Counted from the first letter of the stretch, positions 8,102-17,355 are shown. The stretch: DNA of 64,000 bases from CAYMEK01 sp964389305 (GCA_964389305.1 CAYMEK010000013.1:11779-75778), one strand, 5' to 3'. The notes: a model not told the origin generated them from the letters alone. Translations and numbers: made by a program.

Positions 8102-9262
8102 CTACGGCCGCAGAGAGTCGTCCAGGCGCGGATCAAGGGCCTTGAGGGTGTCGTAGAGGACCTGGATCGTGTACGTGGCGTTGTGCACGCCCTTGCTGCG
8201 ATCCTCGACAAAGAGCTTGTAGTTGTACAAGGCGCCCATCTGCGCCTCGCTCCACCTCCCGCTCCTGGCGTTGGCCCAGCCGGAGCCCACCTCTTCGAAG
8301 ACAGCTCTCGCCTCCTTACTGTACATTGGCGGGTCCATGGTCTGCAGGTAGCCGGTACCGTTCGCGTTTACCAGGGCGTCGAGAAGGCCCTGCACCTCTA
8401 GCTGCAGCGGCTCTACGGTGCCGTCGCGATCATAGTCCGCCTTGGCCTTGATATCGAACAACTCGGTTCCGGCTAGCTGCCCGATGCCTTCGTGGCAGGC
8501 TGTACATGCGGACACGTTGACCCGCTCCTCATGGTGCACCTCGCCCACGACGTTGAAGCTGTGTCCACCCACTTCCGGGCTGAGGCCGTACCGGCCTTCC
8601 GGCAAGCTCATATGGCAGGTTACGCAGCCGTCGGTCAGGACGTCCTTATGAGGCGAGCTGGAGTACGTGTTCCCCGGATACTCGTAGGCATTGGTGCCGT
8701 TCACGACGTCGGACTGAGGCCCGTGATGGGCGCCCCAATGCGAACGGACGTCCCTGGCCGCACTGGCCTGGACCACCGCCCGGGCGGCGCCGCGTGCCTG
8801 ATGGCAATTCGCGCAGAGGTTGCCGTCGCCGATATCGAAAAGCGACCCGTCGGCCAGAATCACCGGGCTGGTTGTCCTGAGAGAGAAGTCCCAGGTCTCA
8901 TGCATGGTATGGCAGGTTACACAGTTTGGTTGTGATGGATAGGCCACGTAGCCGTCGCTGTCGACCTGGCCCGTCTCGACGTAGGTTATGAAACCCTCGT
9001 TGGTATGACACTTCTGGCAGCCGCCGCCGTTTGCATAGTAGGAGTTGTCGTTATTCTTGTGTCCCGAAACCTCGTAACCCAGCTTGGCCCCGAGCACGGG
9101 ATACTCCGGTGTGGCACCGTGGCAGGAAGCGCAGGAAGCGTCGAAATCGTCCCTGGCCCAGCCGCCTTCCATTACGCCCTCCGCGACGCCGAAGGCGGCC
9201 GGCAGGATCAACACGGCCGCGAATAATAATAAGTGGGAAAGAGCCCTGCTATCTCCTACCAT
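8102..9262 (-). CDS. Periplasmic six-haem c-type cytochrome
   Basis: Secreted multihaem cytochrome of 386 residues. A Sec signal peptide covers about residues 1-28. Six CxxCH haem motifs are visible: CASCH, CQKCH, CVTCH, CANCH, CVTCH and CTACH, all in the first two thirds. The last 120 residues have no haem and look like a helical partner domain (LLDALVNANGTGYLQ). Several extra histidines are available as distal ligands. It is likely a periplasmic electron carrier or terminal reductase; I do not see the CxxCK motif of NrfA. The start is ATG behind GAGGAGG with a near-consensus promoter at 9322-9350. Haem maturation genes are not in the window. Confidence 0.85.
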   Translation of the reverse strand: MVGDSRALSHLLLFAAVLILPAAFGVAEGVMEGGWARDDFDASCASCHGATPEYPVLGAKLGYEVSGHKNNDNSYYANGGGCQKCHTNEGFITYVETGQVDSDGYVAYPSQPNCVTCHTMHETWDFSLRTTSPVILADGSLFDIGDGNLCANCHQARGAARAVVQASAARDVRSHWGAHHGPQSDVVNGTNAYEYPGNTYSSSPHKDVLTDGCVTCHMSLPEGRYGLSPEVGGHSFNVVGEVHHEERVNVSACTACHEGIGQLAGTELFDIKAKADYDRDGTVEPLQLEVQGLLDALVNANGTGYLQTMDPPMYSKEARAVFEEVGSGWANARSGRWSEAQMGALYNYKLFVEDRSKGVHNATYTIQVLYDTLKALDPRLDDSLRP

Positions 9263-9321
9263 ATGATTTCCTCCTCAGTTCTCGAACTAACCTGAAATAT
9301 GACAAATTTCCTTGGATTTTT

Positions 9322-9350
9322 ATTGTAAGGTACATTACATAACTTGTCAA
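9322..9350 (-). promoter_or_regulatory. Sigma-70 type promoter for cytochrome c gene
   Basis: On the reverse strand: TTGACA (9350-9345), a 17-base spacer, then TACAAT (9327-9322). Both boxes have near-perfect match and spacing. The predicted transcript starts about 50 bases before the ATG at 9262. The surrounding 9300-9360 stretch is A+T-rich. Confidence 0.6.
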
Positions 9351-9526
9351 CAATTATTCGGGTATGAGGCTGTCCGGACCATTCCTGCGCATTGGTTTCC
9401 GGTTCTCGCGGATGGTTCCCAAAGCAATTCCAGTCTCGTATCCACAGGCAGGCCTGTTCTACTATTCAGTCGAACATTGTATAATGGCCAGCTCATAGGT
9501 ATTTCGTATCTGGAGGAGTATTTCGC

Positions 9527-10750
9527 ATGGAAGGAAACCTAATGCATACCATACACAACGATAATCACACGCAGGGGTTTAAGCTGCCGAAGTATACCGT
9601 GCCCTGCCCTTTGTTTCGCTCTAAGGGGCTTAAGCTTCTTCTGTTCTTGCTCACCGGCGTGATCCTGCTCCTGCCAAACCTGGCCGGATGCAGCCCTCAG
9701 GCCGAGGAACTCGAAGCGGTTGAGTACGCGCCGCTGCCCGGGGAGGACTGGCAGGTTTCGACGCCCGCCGAGCAGGGACTGGATCCGATGCTCGTGGCGA
9801 AGCTGTATCTCAATGCCGCTAAAGTGGAGACCCTCCATGCGCTGCTGGTGGTCAAGAACGGCTATCTGATCGCCGAAGGGTACTTCCACGGAGGAGCGGC
9901 TGCGCAGAAGGCCAGAATGCAATCGGCGACGAAAAGCTACACCTCGGCACTGGTGGGGATCGCTCTGGATAAAGGCTATCTGGCAAGCGTGGACCAGAAG
10001 ATGATGGATTTCTTTCCGGAGCTGGCAGCCCGGATAACCGACCCGAGGAAAAACCAGATCACGATCCGGCAGATGCTGCAGATGCGCGCCGGATACCCCT
10101 GGGAGGAGTCCACAGCGGAATTGTTTAAGATGCTGTATCACGGCTTTCGGCCCTCCCTCCTGGTCGATGTTCCTCTGGTCCGCGACCCGGGAACCGACTT
10201 CGAATACAGCAGTCTGACTTCCCATCTCCTGGGGATTATCGTCGCCCGGGCGACCGATACGGATCTCAAGTCCTTCGCAGAGGAGAACCTGTTCGCGCCG
10301 CTGAACGTCGAGGCAGGCGATTGGATACAGGATTGGGAGGGCTACTACAACGGCCATGCGGATCTCCACATGACCGCACGTGATATGGCCAAGTTCGGCC
10401 TGTTGTACCTCAACGGCGGCGAATACGAGGGGAAGCAGATCGTTCCTGCCCAGTGGGTCCATGACTCCCTTCAAACCTATTCCGAGGACGCCTGGGACTA
10501 CAGAGTGGGCCGCAACTTCCGCGACATGGGGTATGGCTATCAGTGGTGGTCAGCCAGGGCGGGCGACCATCGTTTCAATTTCGCCTGGGGACACGGTGGA
10601 CAGCAGATCGCCCTGGTGGATGAGCTCGACATGGTCATTGTGGTCACGGCGGATCCTCTGTTCGGCCAGCATGGGGGAGGTCCGTGGAAGCAAGAAAAAG
10701 CGAACCTCAATCTGGTTGGCAACTTCATCAATACCCTGCCGAAGGACTGA
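9527..10750 (+). CDS. Beta-lactamase-fold serine hydrolase lipoprotein
   Basis: Class C beta-lactamase/esterase-family protein of 407 residues. The nucleophile motif SxxK is S133-A-T-K136 and the third motif is HGG in WGHGGQQ. The second motif reads YSS (Y227-S228-S229), where most relatives have YSN. The N-terminus has an unusually long, polar region of 34 residues before the hydrophobic stretch and an LAGC lipobox (C55), so it is probably lipid-anchored in the periplasm. GGAGGAG eight bases upstream supports ATG 9527; a second ATG at 9542 is less well placed. It is more likely an esterase or peptidase than an antibiotic-resistance enzyme. Confidence 0.85.
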   Translation: MEGNLMHTIHNDNHTQGFKLPKYTVPCPLFRSKGLKLLLFLLTGVILLLPNLAGCSPQAEELEAVEYAPLPGEDWQVSTPAEQGLDPMLVAKLYLNAAKVETLHALLVVKNGYLIAEGYFHGGAAAQKARMQSATKSYTSALVGIALDKGYLASVDQKMMDFFPELAARITDPRKNQITIRQMLQMRAGYPWEESTAELFKMLYHGFRPSLLVDVPLVRDPGTDFEYSSLTSHLLGIIVARATDTDLKSFAEENLFAPLNVEAGDWIQDWEGYYNGHADLHMTARDMAKFGLLYLNGGEYEGKQIVPAQWVHDSLQTYSEDAWDYRVGRNFRDMGYGYQWWSARAGDHRFNFAWGHGGQQIALVDELDMVIVVTADPLFGQHGGGPWKQEKANLNLVGNFINTLPKD

Positions 10751-10891
10751 CGAACGATCCACAGAATACTTTTATGCCGATGGTCTGCCCTATCGAACCT
10801 GTTGGCCTGTCACGAGTGGTGTCCGGAAAAAGCGATTCCGAAGTTGATGAGCCACCGGTCTCTTCGTCCTGGCGCTCGGAGGCACACGAGA

Positions 10892-11896
10892 ATGAAGAGA
10901 GTATCGTTGCTCATGTGCGTGCTTCTCCTGCTCATGCAATGCACAAAGGAGAATGCGCCCGCAGAGAAACAACCAGATAGCGAGCCGGAACGCTCTACCC
11001 CGGACCGGTACGTCGAAGTGAACAGAACCGCTGTCACGACGGTTGACTACCTCAGAATGAGAGCGGAACCGACCATTGAATCGAGAATACTAGGACGTCT
11101 GCTGAAGAACACTGAAGTGCTCCTTTTACGCAGAACGCCGTACATGGATACGGTATCATCCAACCGGGATTACTGGTACGAACTGACAACAATCGAAGGA
11201 ATACGGGCCTGGAGCTTCGGACAGTTTCTTCGCCTGACCGAAAACGAGAAAGAGCAAACAGAATTTGTAAGTGGGTATGATCGAAGTGTCGAAATACCCG
11301 ATCAGGATGTCGATTTGTCCATTGTGAACGAACTGGAAAGAGCAAACAAGCACTCGGAGGCCGACCTGCTGTACCGTAAATTGCCGGACTTGCCAATGGT
11401 TGGATACATTGCCAACGAAAGACGGCTGTTGAGGAGATCGAGCTTTGTCTGGCTTCGCGACACCCCAGAGGACATCTACCGTGGAATAGAAGAGCAATTA
11501 TCCGGAAAAATGTCCGTTCTGCCGTACATCCCACCAAGCATAGACTTCGGCACCTACGCGGGTGAGTTCTGGGGTATCTTCTCCAACTCTGCATTAAATG
11601 AGTTCTTGTTGAACAACCTGGAAGACCGATATTCCATTAGTGAGCTTATTGTTCTGAGCGCCGACCAGGCGGTTTTCTATATTGATCAAGCAGCGTGGGG
11701 AAGCCAGTACAATCGTCTGCTTTTGTGCATCTCAAAGATCTCGGGAGCGGTGTTCGAGAAACTCAACAATAAGTATGAACTCACAACCGTGATGTTTACA
11801 CTGCAAATGCCATATGCCGATCCTACAGGTGAGGAGTTCATAATCACATACCCGTACTACAAGAGATGGGTATATGGAATGGAATCATCGCTATGA
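10892..11896 (+). CDS. SH3-domain lipoprotein
   Basis: Predicted lipoprotein of 334 residues. The ATG at 10892 starts a typical short signal (MKRVSLLMCVLLLL) ending in LMQC, with C17 as the lipidated residue. A bacterial SH3-like domain follows at about 48-115 (TVDYLRMRAEPTIESRILG...DYWYEL...GIRAWSFGQFL). The remaining 200 residues have no motif I recognise. SH3 domains of this type bind peptidoglycan or peptides, so an envelope role is likely. It is A+T-richer than the genes to its left, like the downstream island. There is no partner gene in an operon. Confidence 0.7.
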   Translation: MKRVSLLMCVLLLLMQCTKENAPAEKQPDSEPERSTPDRYVEVNRTAVTTVDYLRMRAEPTIESRILGRLLKNTEVLLLRRTPYMDTVSSNRDYWYELTTIEGIRAWSFGQFLRLTENEKEQTEFVSGYDRSVEIPDQDVDLSIVNELERANKHSEADLLYRKLPDLPMVGYIANERRLLRRSSFVWLRDTPEDIYRGIEEQLSGKMSVLPYIPPSIDFGTYAGEFWGIFSNSALNEFLLNNLEDRYSISELIVLSADQAVFYIDQAAWGSQYNRLLLCISKISGAVFEKLNNKYELTTVMFTLQMPYADPTGEEFIITYPYYKRWVYGMESSL

Positions 11897-12042
11897 AAGC
11901 AACAGCAAAGCACCAAGCAGGCTATCAGCTTTGTTCTTGACATTGTTGTGTATAGTTGGTATCGATACACAGAGCGGCCATCTTAATCCAAAGTTTCCGA
12001 AGCAACTAGATTGGGTTCAGTCTCAGCAGTAAGGGTAGATAT

Positions 12043-13587
12043 ATGCAACGGGTGAACGAGGAGCAAATCGACCGTTGGCTTGAGAAAGCGCGGAAAATAG
12101 GAATTCTTGACCAACTGGGTAAGAACGATGATTTCCTGAAAGCTTCGGGAGTAGAAGAGCTTCTCTATCATTCTTCAGTGAACAGGTATGAGGATTGTAC
12201 GTTTTGTCTGCTCAAGCAGAGAGTTAGACCGTTACTGGGTATTTTCGGTGCCTGTATTGATTCGTTTGGATTTGAGGGAACGATTAGGGAAATCGAGGCA
12301 AATACAAAAGCACTGTTCTGCCCTCTGAACCACACCAACGCCGTAGCTCTTCGAAATACTTTTAACTTTACTGCGCCTTCAACACTGCGAGACCGTCGTA
12401 CCACATTTGGGTTTGGCGATCGCTTGGGGCTTGCCGGTTCCGGCCATATTCGCGGGGTCGCTTCTTTCGATGTCGCCCCTGTGCTGGCGCAATTATCCGT
12501 ACGCGAATTGAATCTGATGAACAGAACTCACGAGGATCTGCTCGATACCGCAACTTGGTTCGTGTTTCAAGAAGGATATAGATTGCCCTGGGGTGCGGAT
12601 GGTGATCATTTGAAAGCAGAAAATTGGGTTCGCACAGCTATTTCGCTGGGCTTCACAATGATTACTGCAGACGTATCCGACTATTTCAAAAGCGAGTTTG
12701 ATCGTATGCCGGAACCTGAAATCCGACAGGCCTACCGTGGCATAAACTCTGAGGCTAAGCTTCTCATCGAAAAAACGTATCTTAACAAGACCATCGATTT
12801 GGATACCGGAGAAAGAATCAGCTTCTCCGAGATAGACCTGGCGAGATTGTTTTTAATCTATTGGGAAGCGCTTGAGCATACAGAGACGTTATACCGTGCT
12901 GCGATCGATCAAAAGGGGGATGAAAATTTCGACTTCGAACTATCAATAGACGAAGTGGATAGACCAACAACAGCACAAGCTCATACATTCGTGGCTTGTG
13001 AGCTTGAACGCAGGAATATCAAAGTATTCTCGGTAGCTCCCAGATTTGTTGGAGAGTTTCAAAAAGGTATCGACTATATCGGTGATATAGCGAATTTCGA
13101 GCGCACGTTCAAAATACATGCAGCGATCGCTCGCAAGTTTGGTTACAAGATATCCATTCACTCCGGGAGCGACAAATTTTCTGTGTATCCTATTATCGGG
13201 AGATACACACAAGGTATTGTACATGTCAAGACAGCTGGAACATACTGGCTCGAGGCTGCAAGACTCGTCGCTTGTGAAAATCCTGAACTATACCGCAGGA
13301 TACATTCCAGAGCTTTGCAGCTTTTTGACAGAGCTCAGCAGTACTATCACGTAACAACTGACCTGCAATCGATACCAGAGCTGTCCGAGTTGAAGGACGA
13401 AGAACTGCCGCTTTTGTTCGAAAATCCTCATGCCAGACAGCTTATACATATCAGTTACGGTGAAATTTTCAGTGATTCGGATTTGCGTACGAAATTCTTT
13501 GAATTTATGATTGATCATATCAAGGATTATTGGGAAGCAGTCAAACAACACGTGGAAAAGCACTGCCGCCGTTTGGAACTCGAATAA
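12043..13587 (+). CDS. uxaE: Tagaturonate/fructuronate epimerase
   Basis: Cytoplasmic epimerase of 514 residues of the UxaE family described in Thermotoga maritima. It interconverts D-tagaturonate and D-fructuronate and so links the galacturonate and glucuronate branches. Family hallmarks visible are GADGDHLK, PRFVGEFQKGIDYIGD, HSGSDKFSVYP and HVKTAGTYWLEA; the His/Asp/Glu residues in these are candidate metal ligands. AAGGGTAGATAT precedes the ATG, and a TTGACA at 11937-11942 could be part of its promoter. No other hexuronate gene is adjacent. In T. maritima the inositol pathway also yields tagaturonate, which is of interest given the creatininase-family protein at 19.5 kb. Confidence 0.8.
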   Translation: MQRVNEEQIDRWLEKARKIGILDQLGKNDDFLKASGVEELLYHSSVNRYEDCTFCLLKQRVRPLLGIFGACIDSFGFEGTIREIEANTKALFCPLNHTNAVALRNTFNFTAPSTLRDRRTTFGFGDRLGLAGSGHIRGVASFDVAPVLAQLSVRELNLMNRTHEDLLDTATWFVFQEGYRLPWGADGDHLKAENWVRTAISLGFTMITADVSDYFKSEFDRMPEPEIRQAYRGINSEAKLLIEKTYLNKTIDLDTGERISFSEIDLARLFLIYWEALEHTETLYRAAIDQKGDENFDFELSIDEVDRPTTAQAHTFVACELERRNIKVFSVAPRFVGEFQKGIDYIGDIANFERTFKIHAAIARKFGYKISIHSGSDKFSVYPIIGRYTQGIVHVKTAGTYWLEAARLVACENPELYRRIHSRALQLFDRAQQYYHVTTDLQSIPELSELKDEELPLLFENPHARQLIHISYGEIFSDSDLRTKFFEFMIDHIKDYWEAVKQHVEKHCRRLELE

Positions 13588-13648
13588 CCTTTTTCTTGCT
13601 TCAGCTGGAATATTCTACACAAATTCGATCGAATCCGGGTCCGGCCTG

Positions 13649-13678
13649 TTGACAACAAGCTGTATATTAAGTTAGAAT
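13649..13678 (+). promoter_or_regulatory. Sigma-70 type promoter for malic enzyme operon
   Basis: TTGACA at 13649-13654, an 18-base spacer and TAGAAT at 13673-13678. The following 13671-13710 stretch is A+T-rich, with TTAGA and TCTAA arms that could bind a regulator. The transcript would have a leader of about 105 bases before the ATG at 13793. Confidence 0.5.
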
Positions 13679-13792
13679 TATCTATAAAGATATAAATATC
13701 TAATTGGTTGATAACGACAAGAAGCAAGTAGCAATTCCGATAGAGAGTAGACTAATATCTTCAGAAAGTAGCTTTTATCTTGATCACAGGAG

Positions 13793-15181
13793 ATGCAAAT
13801 GTGCGCCGAAGAAATGAACCCCAGTGAGAACACAGATCTTAAACGGGCTAACCGACCGCAAATAGAATCCATGAGATTGCATACATTTTACAAGGGGAAG
13901 ATGGAAACGACTTTGCGCTGCCCCGTGCGTAACCCGGATGACTTTTCGTATTGGTATACTCCGGGCGTTGCCGCACCTTGCCTGGAGATTAAAAAGGATC
14001 CTGATAAGGTTTACGACTATACGAGTAAATGGAATACCATTGCCGTGATCAGCGATGGTACCCGAGTTCTCGGCCTGGGTGATATCGGAGCCAAGGCCGG
14101 ACTACCGGTTATGGAAGGTAAAGCGCTCTTGTTCAAATACCTTGGAGGGGTAGACTGCGTGGCGATTACTTTGGATACTCGCGATCCCGACGAGATAATC
14201 CGGACCGTATTGCTGCTGCAACCCAGCTTCGGCGGCATCAATTTGGAGGATCTTGCCCAGCCCAAGTGCTTTCGCATCCTAGAAACTCTCCGAGAACAGG
14301 CGGAGATCCCTGTTTGGCACGATGACCAGCAAGGAACGGCAACGGTGACGTTGGCTGCCTTAGAAAACGCGTTAAAGGTGGTCGGAAAACAGCTGAGCAA
14401 TGTTAAAATCGTATTTATAGGGAGCGGGGCCGCCAATATCGCCTGTGCGAGGCTGATCTTTGCGAGAGGCGCGGATCCCAAGAAGTGTCTCGTGGTAGAC
14501 TCGAAAGGAATTCTCGGTTCTCATCGGGAAGATTTGGAGCGTCGACGCTACGAACTGGTGGAAAAATGGAAACTGTGCAGCAGCACGAATTCCGAAGGGC
14601 TGCGTGGAGGCGCTGCCGAAGCATTGGTTGACGCGGATGTTCTGATTGCGTTGTCCCGGCCGGGTCCGGGAACGGTTCGGCCTGAATGGGTACGTGGGAT
14701 GGCACCTCGAGCTGTGGTGTTCGCCTGTGCAAATCCCGTACCGGAGATATGGCCCTGGGAAGCGAAAGAAGCAGGAGCCGAGGTTGTCGCCACGGGCCGT
14801 TCGGATTTCGCGAACCAGGTTAACAACTCGCTTTGCTTTCCCGGGATATTCCGCGGGGTGCTTGATGTCCGGGCTCGGACGATTACAGATGAGATGTGTT
14901 TTGCTGCAGCAGACGCCCTGGCACAATCTGCGGGTGGAGAGCTCAGCTCGGAAAAAATCTTGCCGGGTATGGACGATTGGCAAGTTTTTCCTAAAATGGC
15001 GGCTGCCGTTGGCGTAGAAGCTCAGAGGGAGGGAATCGCCGGAATTGAAAAGGATTACGATGAGCTGTTTGAAAATGCAAAGAGCATCATCCAGAGGTCT
15101 AGAAGACTTACAGAGTTTATGATGGAGAAGGGTTTCATACCGGAAGCTCCGGAAAGCTCCGGGGAGGAAGGCGATGTATGA
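13793..15181 (+). CDS. Malic enzyme (oxaloacetate-decarboxylating)
   Basis: Converts malate to pyruvate, CO2 and NAD(P)H in the cytoplasm. The 462 residues match the short bacterial malic enzyme. Visible are the N-terminal YTPGVA, catalytic lysine in KAGLPVMEGK, the metal/substrate motif HDDQQGTA, Rossmann GSGAANIA, and CANPVPEI. VVDSKG after the Rossmann motif favours NAD. ACAGGAG precedes the ATG. The gene overlaps the TrxR-like gene by 8 bases. With the fumarase at 27.6 kb it gives a fumarate-malate-pyruvate route, probably the exit of the catabolic island. Confidence 0.9.
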   Translation: MQMCAEEMNPSENTDLKRANRPQIESMRLHTFYKGKMETTLRCPVRNPDDFSYWYTPGVAAPCLEIKKDPDKVYDYTSKWNTIAVISDGTRVLGLGDIGAKAGLPVMEGKALLFKYLGGVDCVAITLDTRDPDEIIRTVLLLQPSFGGINLEDLAQPKCFRILETLREQAEIPVWHDDQQGTATVTLAALENALKVVGKQLSNVKIVFIGSGAANIACARLIFARGADPKKCLVVDSKGILGSHREDLERRRYELVEKWKLCSSTNSEGLRGGAAEALVDADVLIALSRPGPGTVRPEWVRGMAPRAVVFACANPVPEIWPWEAKEAGAEVVATGRSDFANQVNNSLCFPGIFRGVLDVRARTITDEMCFAAADALAQSAGGELSSEKILPGMDDWQVFPKMAAAVGVEAQREGIAGIEKDYDELFENAKSIIQRSRRLTEFMMEKGFIPEAPESSGEEGDV

Positions 15182-16109
15182 CCTAATAGTCGTGGGCGGT
15201 GGCCCTGCAGGGCTGGTTGCTACCGTATATGCGGTGCGTCAGAGGTTGAACGTGCTCTTGGTATCCGAAAAGCTCGGTGGCAAGACCGAGGTTCGTTCCG
15301 AGTTTCCAGGTATCGGCGATTCGAGTGTCATTCGAGGTCAACAGCTGATCGACAAATTTAAAAACGAGCTGCGTTATCTGGACATCGCTCATCGGCTGGA
15401 TCGAGTTCGGAGTATTGACAGCCGGGATGGTGACACTTCCAACGGAACCTTCATTGTCACGACCGATAGCGGGGAAAATATGGAAACCCGTTCGGTCCTC
15501 ATAGCCACTGGCTGCCATTTCACACCGCTGCGGTTGCCTGGAGCTGCCAAGTTCCTATTGAACGGTATCGGTCACTCGGCAGTCAGTTACGCACACCTCT
15601 TTTTGGATCGCGTTGCGGTCGTGATTGGAAGCGGTGCCAGGGCTGTCCGTTCGACGCTGCAACTGGCATACTCGGCAAGCCAGGTGTACCTGATTCCGGA
15701 AGATGGGGATTTTCCGGAATCCGATAGAGTCATGCACAATAACACCGGTTTGGCATCTCTTGAAAACGTCACCATTCTAAACGGTTATCAGGTATGTGGA
15801 TTTAGCGGCGACAAGTACGCCCGTGAGATCGTGGTTCGGGGTCCCGAAGGGGAGGAAAAGAGCATATCAGCCGATGGCTTTTTTCTGGAAAGCGAAGCGG
15901 AGCCAGACAGCGAGATAATCGGCGATTTGGTCGATCGCGACACCAATGGGTTCATCGTGGTGGACGGTCGCTGCAACACCAGTCGCAACGGCATTTTCGC
16001 AGCCGGGGACGTCACCAATATACACCGGGAGCAGGTACTGGTAGCGATGGGAGAGGGTGCCAAAGCAGCTTTGAGCGCCCAGGAATATCTGTTCGAGCGG
16101 CGGAAGTAG
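15174..16109 (+). CDS. TrxR-like FAD/NAD(P) oxidoreductase lacking the redox dithiol
   Basis: Flavoprotein of 311 residues with the full two-domain thioredoxin reductase architecture: FAD motif VVGGGPAGL (6-14), nucleotide motif VVIGSGARA (about 149-157), and C-terminal AAGDVTNIHREQVLVAMGEG. The redox CxxC is absent: S135-A-V-S138 stands exactly where E. coli TrxB has C135-A-T-C138. It therefore cannot reduce thioredoxin by the usual dithiol relay. Candidates are a ferredoxin-NAD(P) reductase-like or substrate-specific dehydrogenase role. The 8-base overlap with malic enzyme and a GGGGAGGAAGG Shine-Dalgarno make coupled translation likely. It may pass malic enzyme reducing equivalents to ferredoxin, but this is a guess. 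Confidence 0.8.
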   Translation: MYDLIVVGGGPAGLVATVYAVRQRLNVLLVSEKLGGKTEVRSEFPGIGDSSVIRGQQLIDKFKNELRYLDIAHRLDRVRSIDSRDGDTSNGTFIVTTDSGENMETRSVLIATGCHFTPLRLPGAAKFLLNGIGHSAVSYAHLFLDRVAVVIGSGARAVRSTLQLAYSASQVYLIPEDGDFPESDRVMHNNTGLASLENVTILNGYQVCGFSGDKYAREIVVRGPEGEEKSISADGFFLESEAEPDSEIIGDLVDRDTNGFIVVDGRCNTSRNGIFAAGDVTNIHREQVLVAMGEGAKAALSAQEYLFERRK

Positions 16110-16207
16110 CCTTCAAACCGGCTCTCCATCTGTTCCCAAGGAATCATATCGGCGAGCTGGTACAGTGAATCTCGTGGGTTGCCCATCTCTCTCAGTCTCT
16201 GAATCAT
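16103..16207 (-). pseudogene. Remnant of an IS5-type transposase N-terminus
   Basis: The reverse strand encodes about 35 residues starting at an ATG at 16207 and containing NPRDSLYQLADMIPWEQ, which resembles the conserved opening of IS5/IS1182-type transposases (...LxxLAxxIDWxxxExxF). After this the frame runs into the antisense of the flavoprotein gene, with no DDE domain. No inverted repeats or target duplication can be seen. Short length limits certainty. Confidence 0.4.
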
Positions 16208-16331
16208 GAAGCTGGGCTGAATAATTTCCTACCGAATAGAAGGTTATGAGATTTTAAGGAACAATGAATTAACACAAGAGAAGAAATATGTTATAAACAA
16301 TACTATAGTCTCAAAATAACGAAAGCGACGG

Positions 16332-16337
16332 TATAAT
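16332..16337 (+). promoter_or_regulatory. Perfect -10 box upstream of SorC regulator
   Basis: TATAAT lies 26 bases before the regulator ATG in an A+T-rich stretch. No convincing -35 is present. The word AATATGTTA at 16285-16293 recurs at the downstream operon promoter (17373-17381). Confidence 0.35.
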
Positions 16338-16363
16338 AAAGCAAAGATGCCGCATAAAAACCG

Positions 16364-17311
16364 ATGAAAAAAGCGAGTCTTGATCAAACAAGTCTAATGA
16401 TCCGGGTTGCGATCATGAAGTATAAGTTGGGGTATACGCAACGGGAGATAGCCGAGAGAATGGATATCGCGCCCATGACTGTTTCACGACTCTTGGACCG
16501 CGCCCGGAAGAGCGAGATAGTCCAGATCAACGTCCGCACGCCGATAGAAAATAACTGGGAACAAGAAAAAGAACTGATAGATAAATATCCTCTGAAAAAA
16601 GCTGTTGTATTTCGAAACAAGTATGGCGAAGATCCCAAGGAACTTCTAAGCAGAGCAGCCGCTTACTATCTCGACTTTTTCATTAATCCGGGCGACATCG
16701 TAGGAATTTCTGCCGGCCGTACTATGGCGGGCGTTATTCCCCACATGCAACTGTCATCAATCAGACAAACCAAGAATCTAACCGTTGTTCAGATAGAGGG
16801 TGGATTCACTACCTCGGAAAGATTCAGTCCTGTAAGCATTCTTCAGGAATTTATCAATCATCTGGGCGTAAAAGGATATTTCTATCATCTGCCTATATAC
16901 GCTCAATCCCTAGAAGCCCATGAAGCACTAAGTGCTCACGCTGTAATAGACCCAATCCAGGAAATGTGGCGGAAGTGCAGTATCATTCTGGCGGCTGTAG
17001 GAGTCTCCGGGGAAGAAAGCATCTATCGCATTGCCAACATGCTGACAAAAAGCGAAATGATCGGACTGCTCCGTGGCGGGGCAGTGGGATCCATCTTTGG
17101 CCGTTGGTATGACGCAGACGGTCATTTCCTCAATTCGGAGATCAATGAACGCGTTTTTGGCATTCCTATCGAAGTCGTAAAAAGAACTCCAAGAAGGATT
17201 CTGATTTCTGCCGGTGTAGATAAAACACAGGCTATTCGTGGTGCTATGTATACAGAGCTTTGTGGTATCCTCATCACCGAAGAAATTACATCCTCGAAGC
17301 TGCTTGGATGA
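16364..17311 (+). CDS. SorC/DeoR-family sugar-binding transcriptional regulator
   Basis: Transcription factor of 315 residues, the usual length of SorC regulators. The N-terminal helix-turn-helix is at about 24-45 (YTQREIAERMDIAPMTVSRLL). The effector-binding domain (about 58-315) shows GISAGRTMAGVI, the conserved phosphate-loop region, and IRGAMYTELCGILITEE near the end. The family responds to phosphorylated sugars or similar anions. It is immediately upstream of, and on the same strand as, the catabolic run starting at 17443, and is the obvious candidate controller. The effector cannot be read from sequence. Confidence 0.88.
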   Translation: MKKASLDQTSLMIRVAIMKYKLGYTQREIAERMDIAPMTVSRLLDRARKSEIVQINVRTPIENNWEQEKELIDKYPLKKAVVFRNKYGEDPKELLSRAAAYYLDFFINPGDIVGISAGRTMAGVIPHMQLSSIRQTKNLTVVQIEGGFTTSERFSPVSILQEFINHLGVKGYFYHLPIYAQSLEAHEALSAHAVIDPIQEMWRKCSIILAAVGVSGEESIYRIANMLTKSEMIGLLRGGAVGSIFGRWYDADGHFLNSEINERVFGIPIEVVKRTPRRILISAGVDKTQAIRGAMYTELCGILITEEITSSKLLG

Positions 17312-17355
17312 GACGCTGATACGGCTCTTAATCTAAAAGAAATCCTAAATGGGTA

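Noticed and set aside
9527..10750. Beta-lactamase as an antibiotic-resistance gene
   Set aside because: Motifs (SxxK, YSS, HGG) and the lipoprotein signal fit the broad class C-like esterase/peptidase family; no resistance-specific feature.
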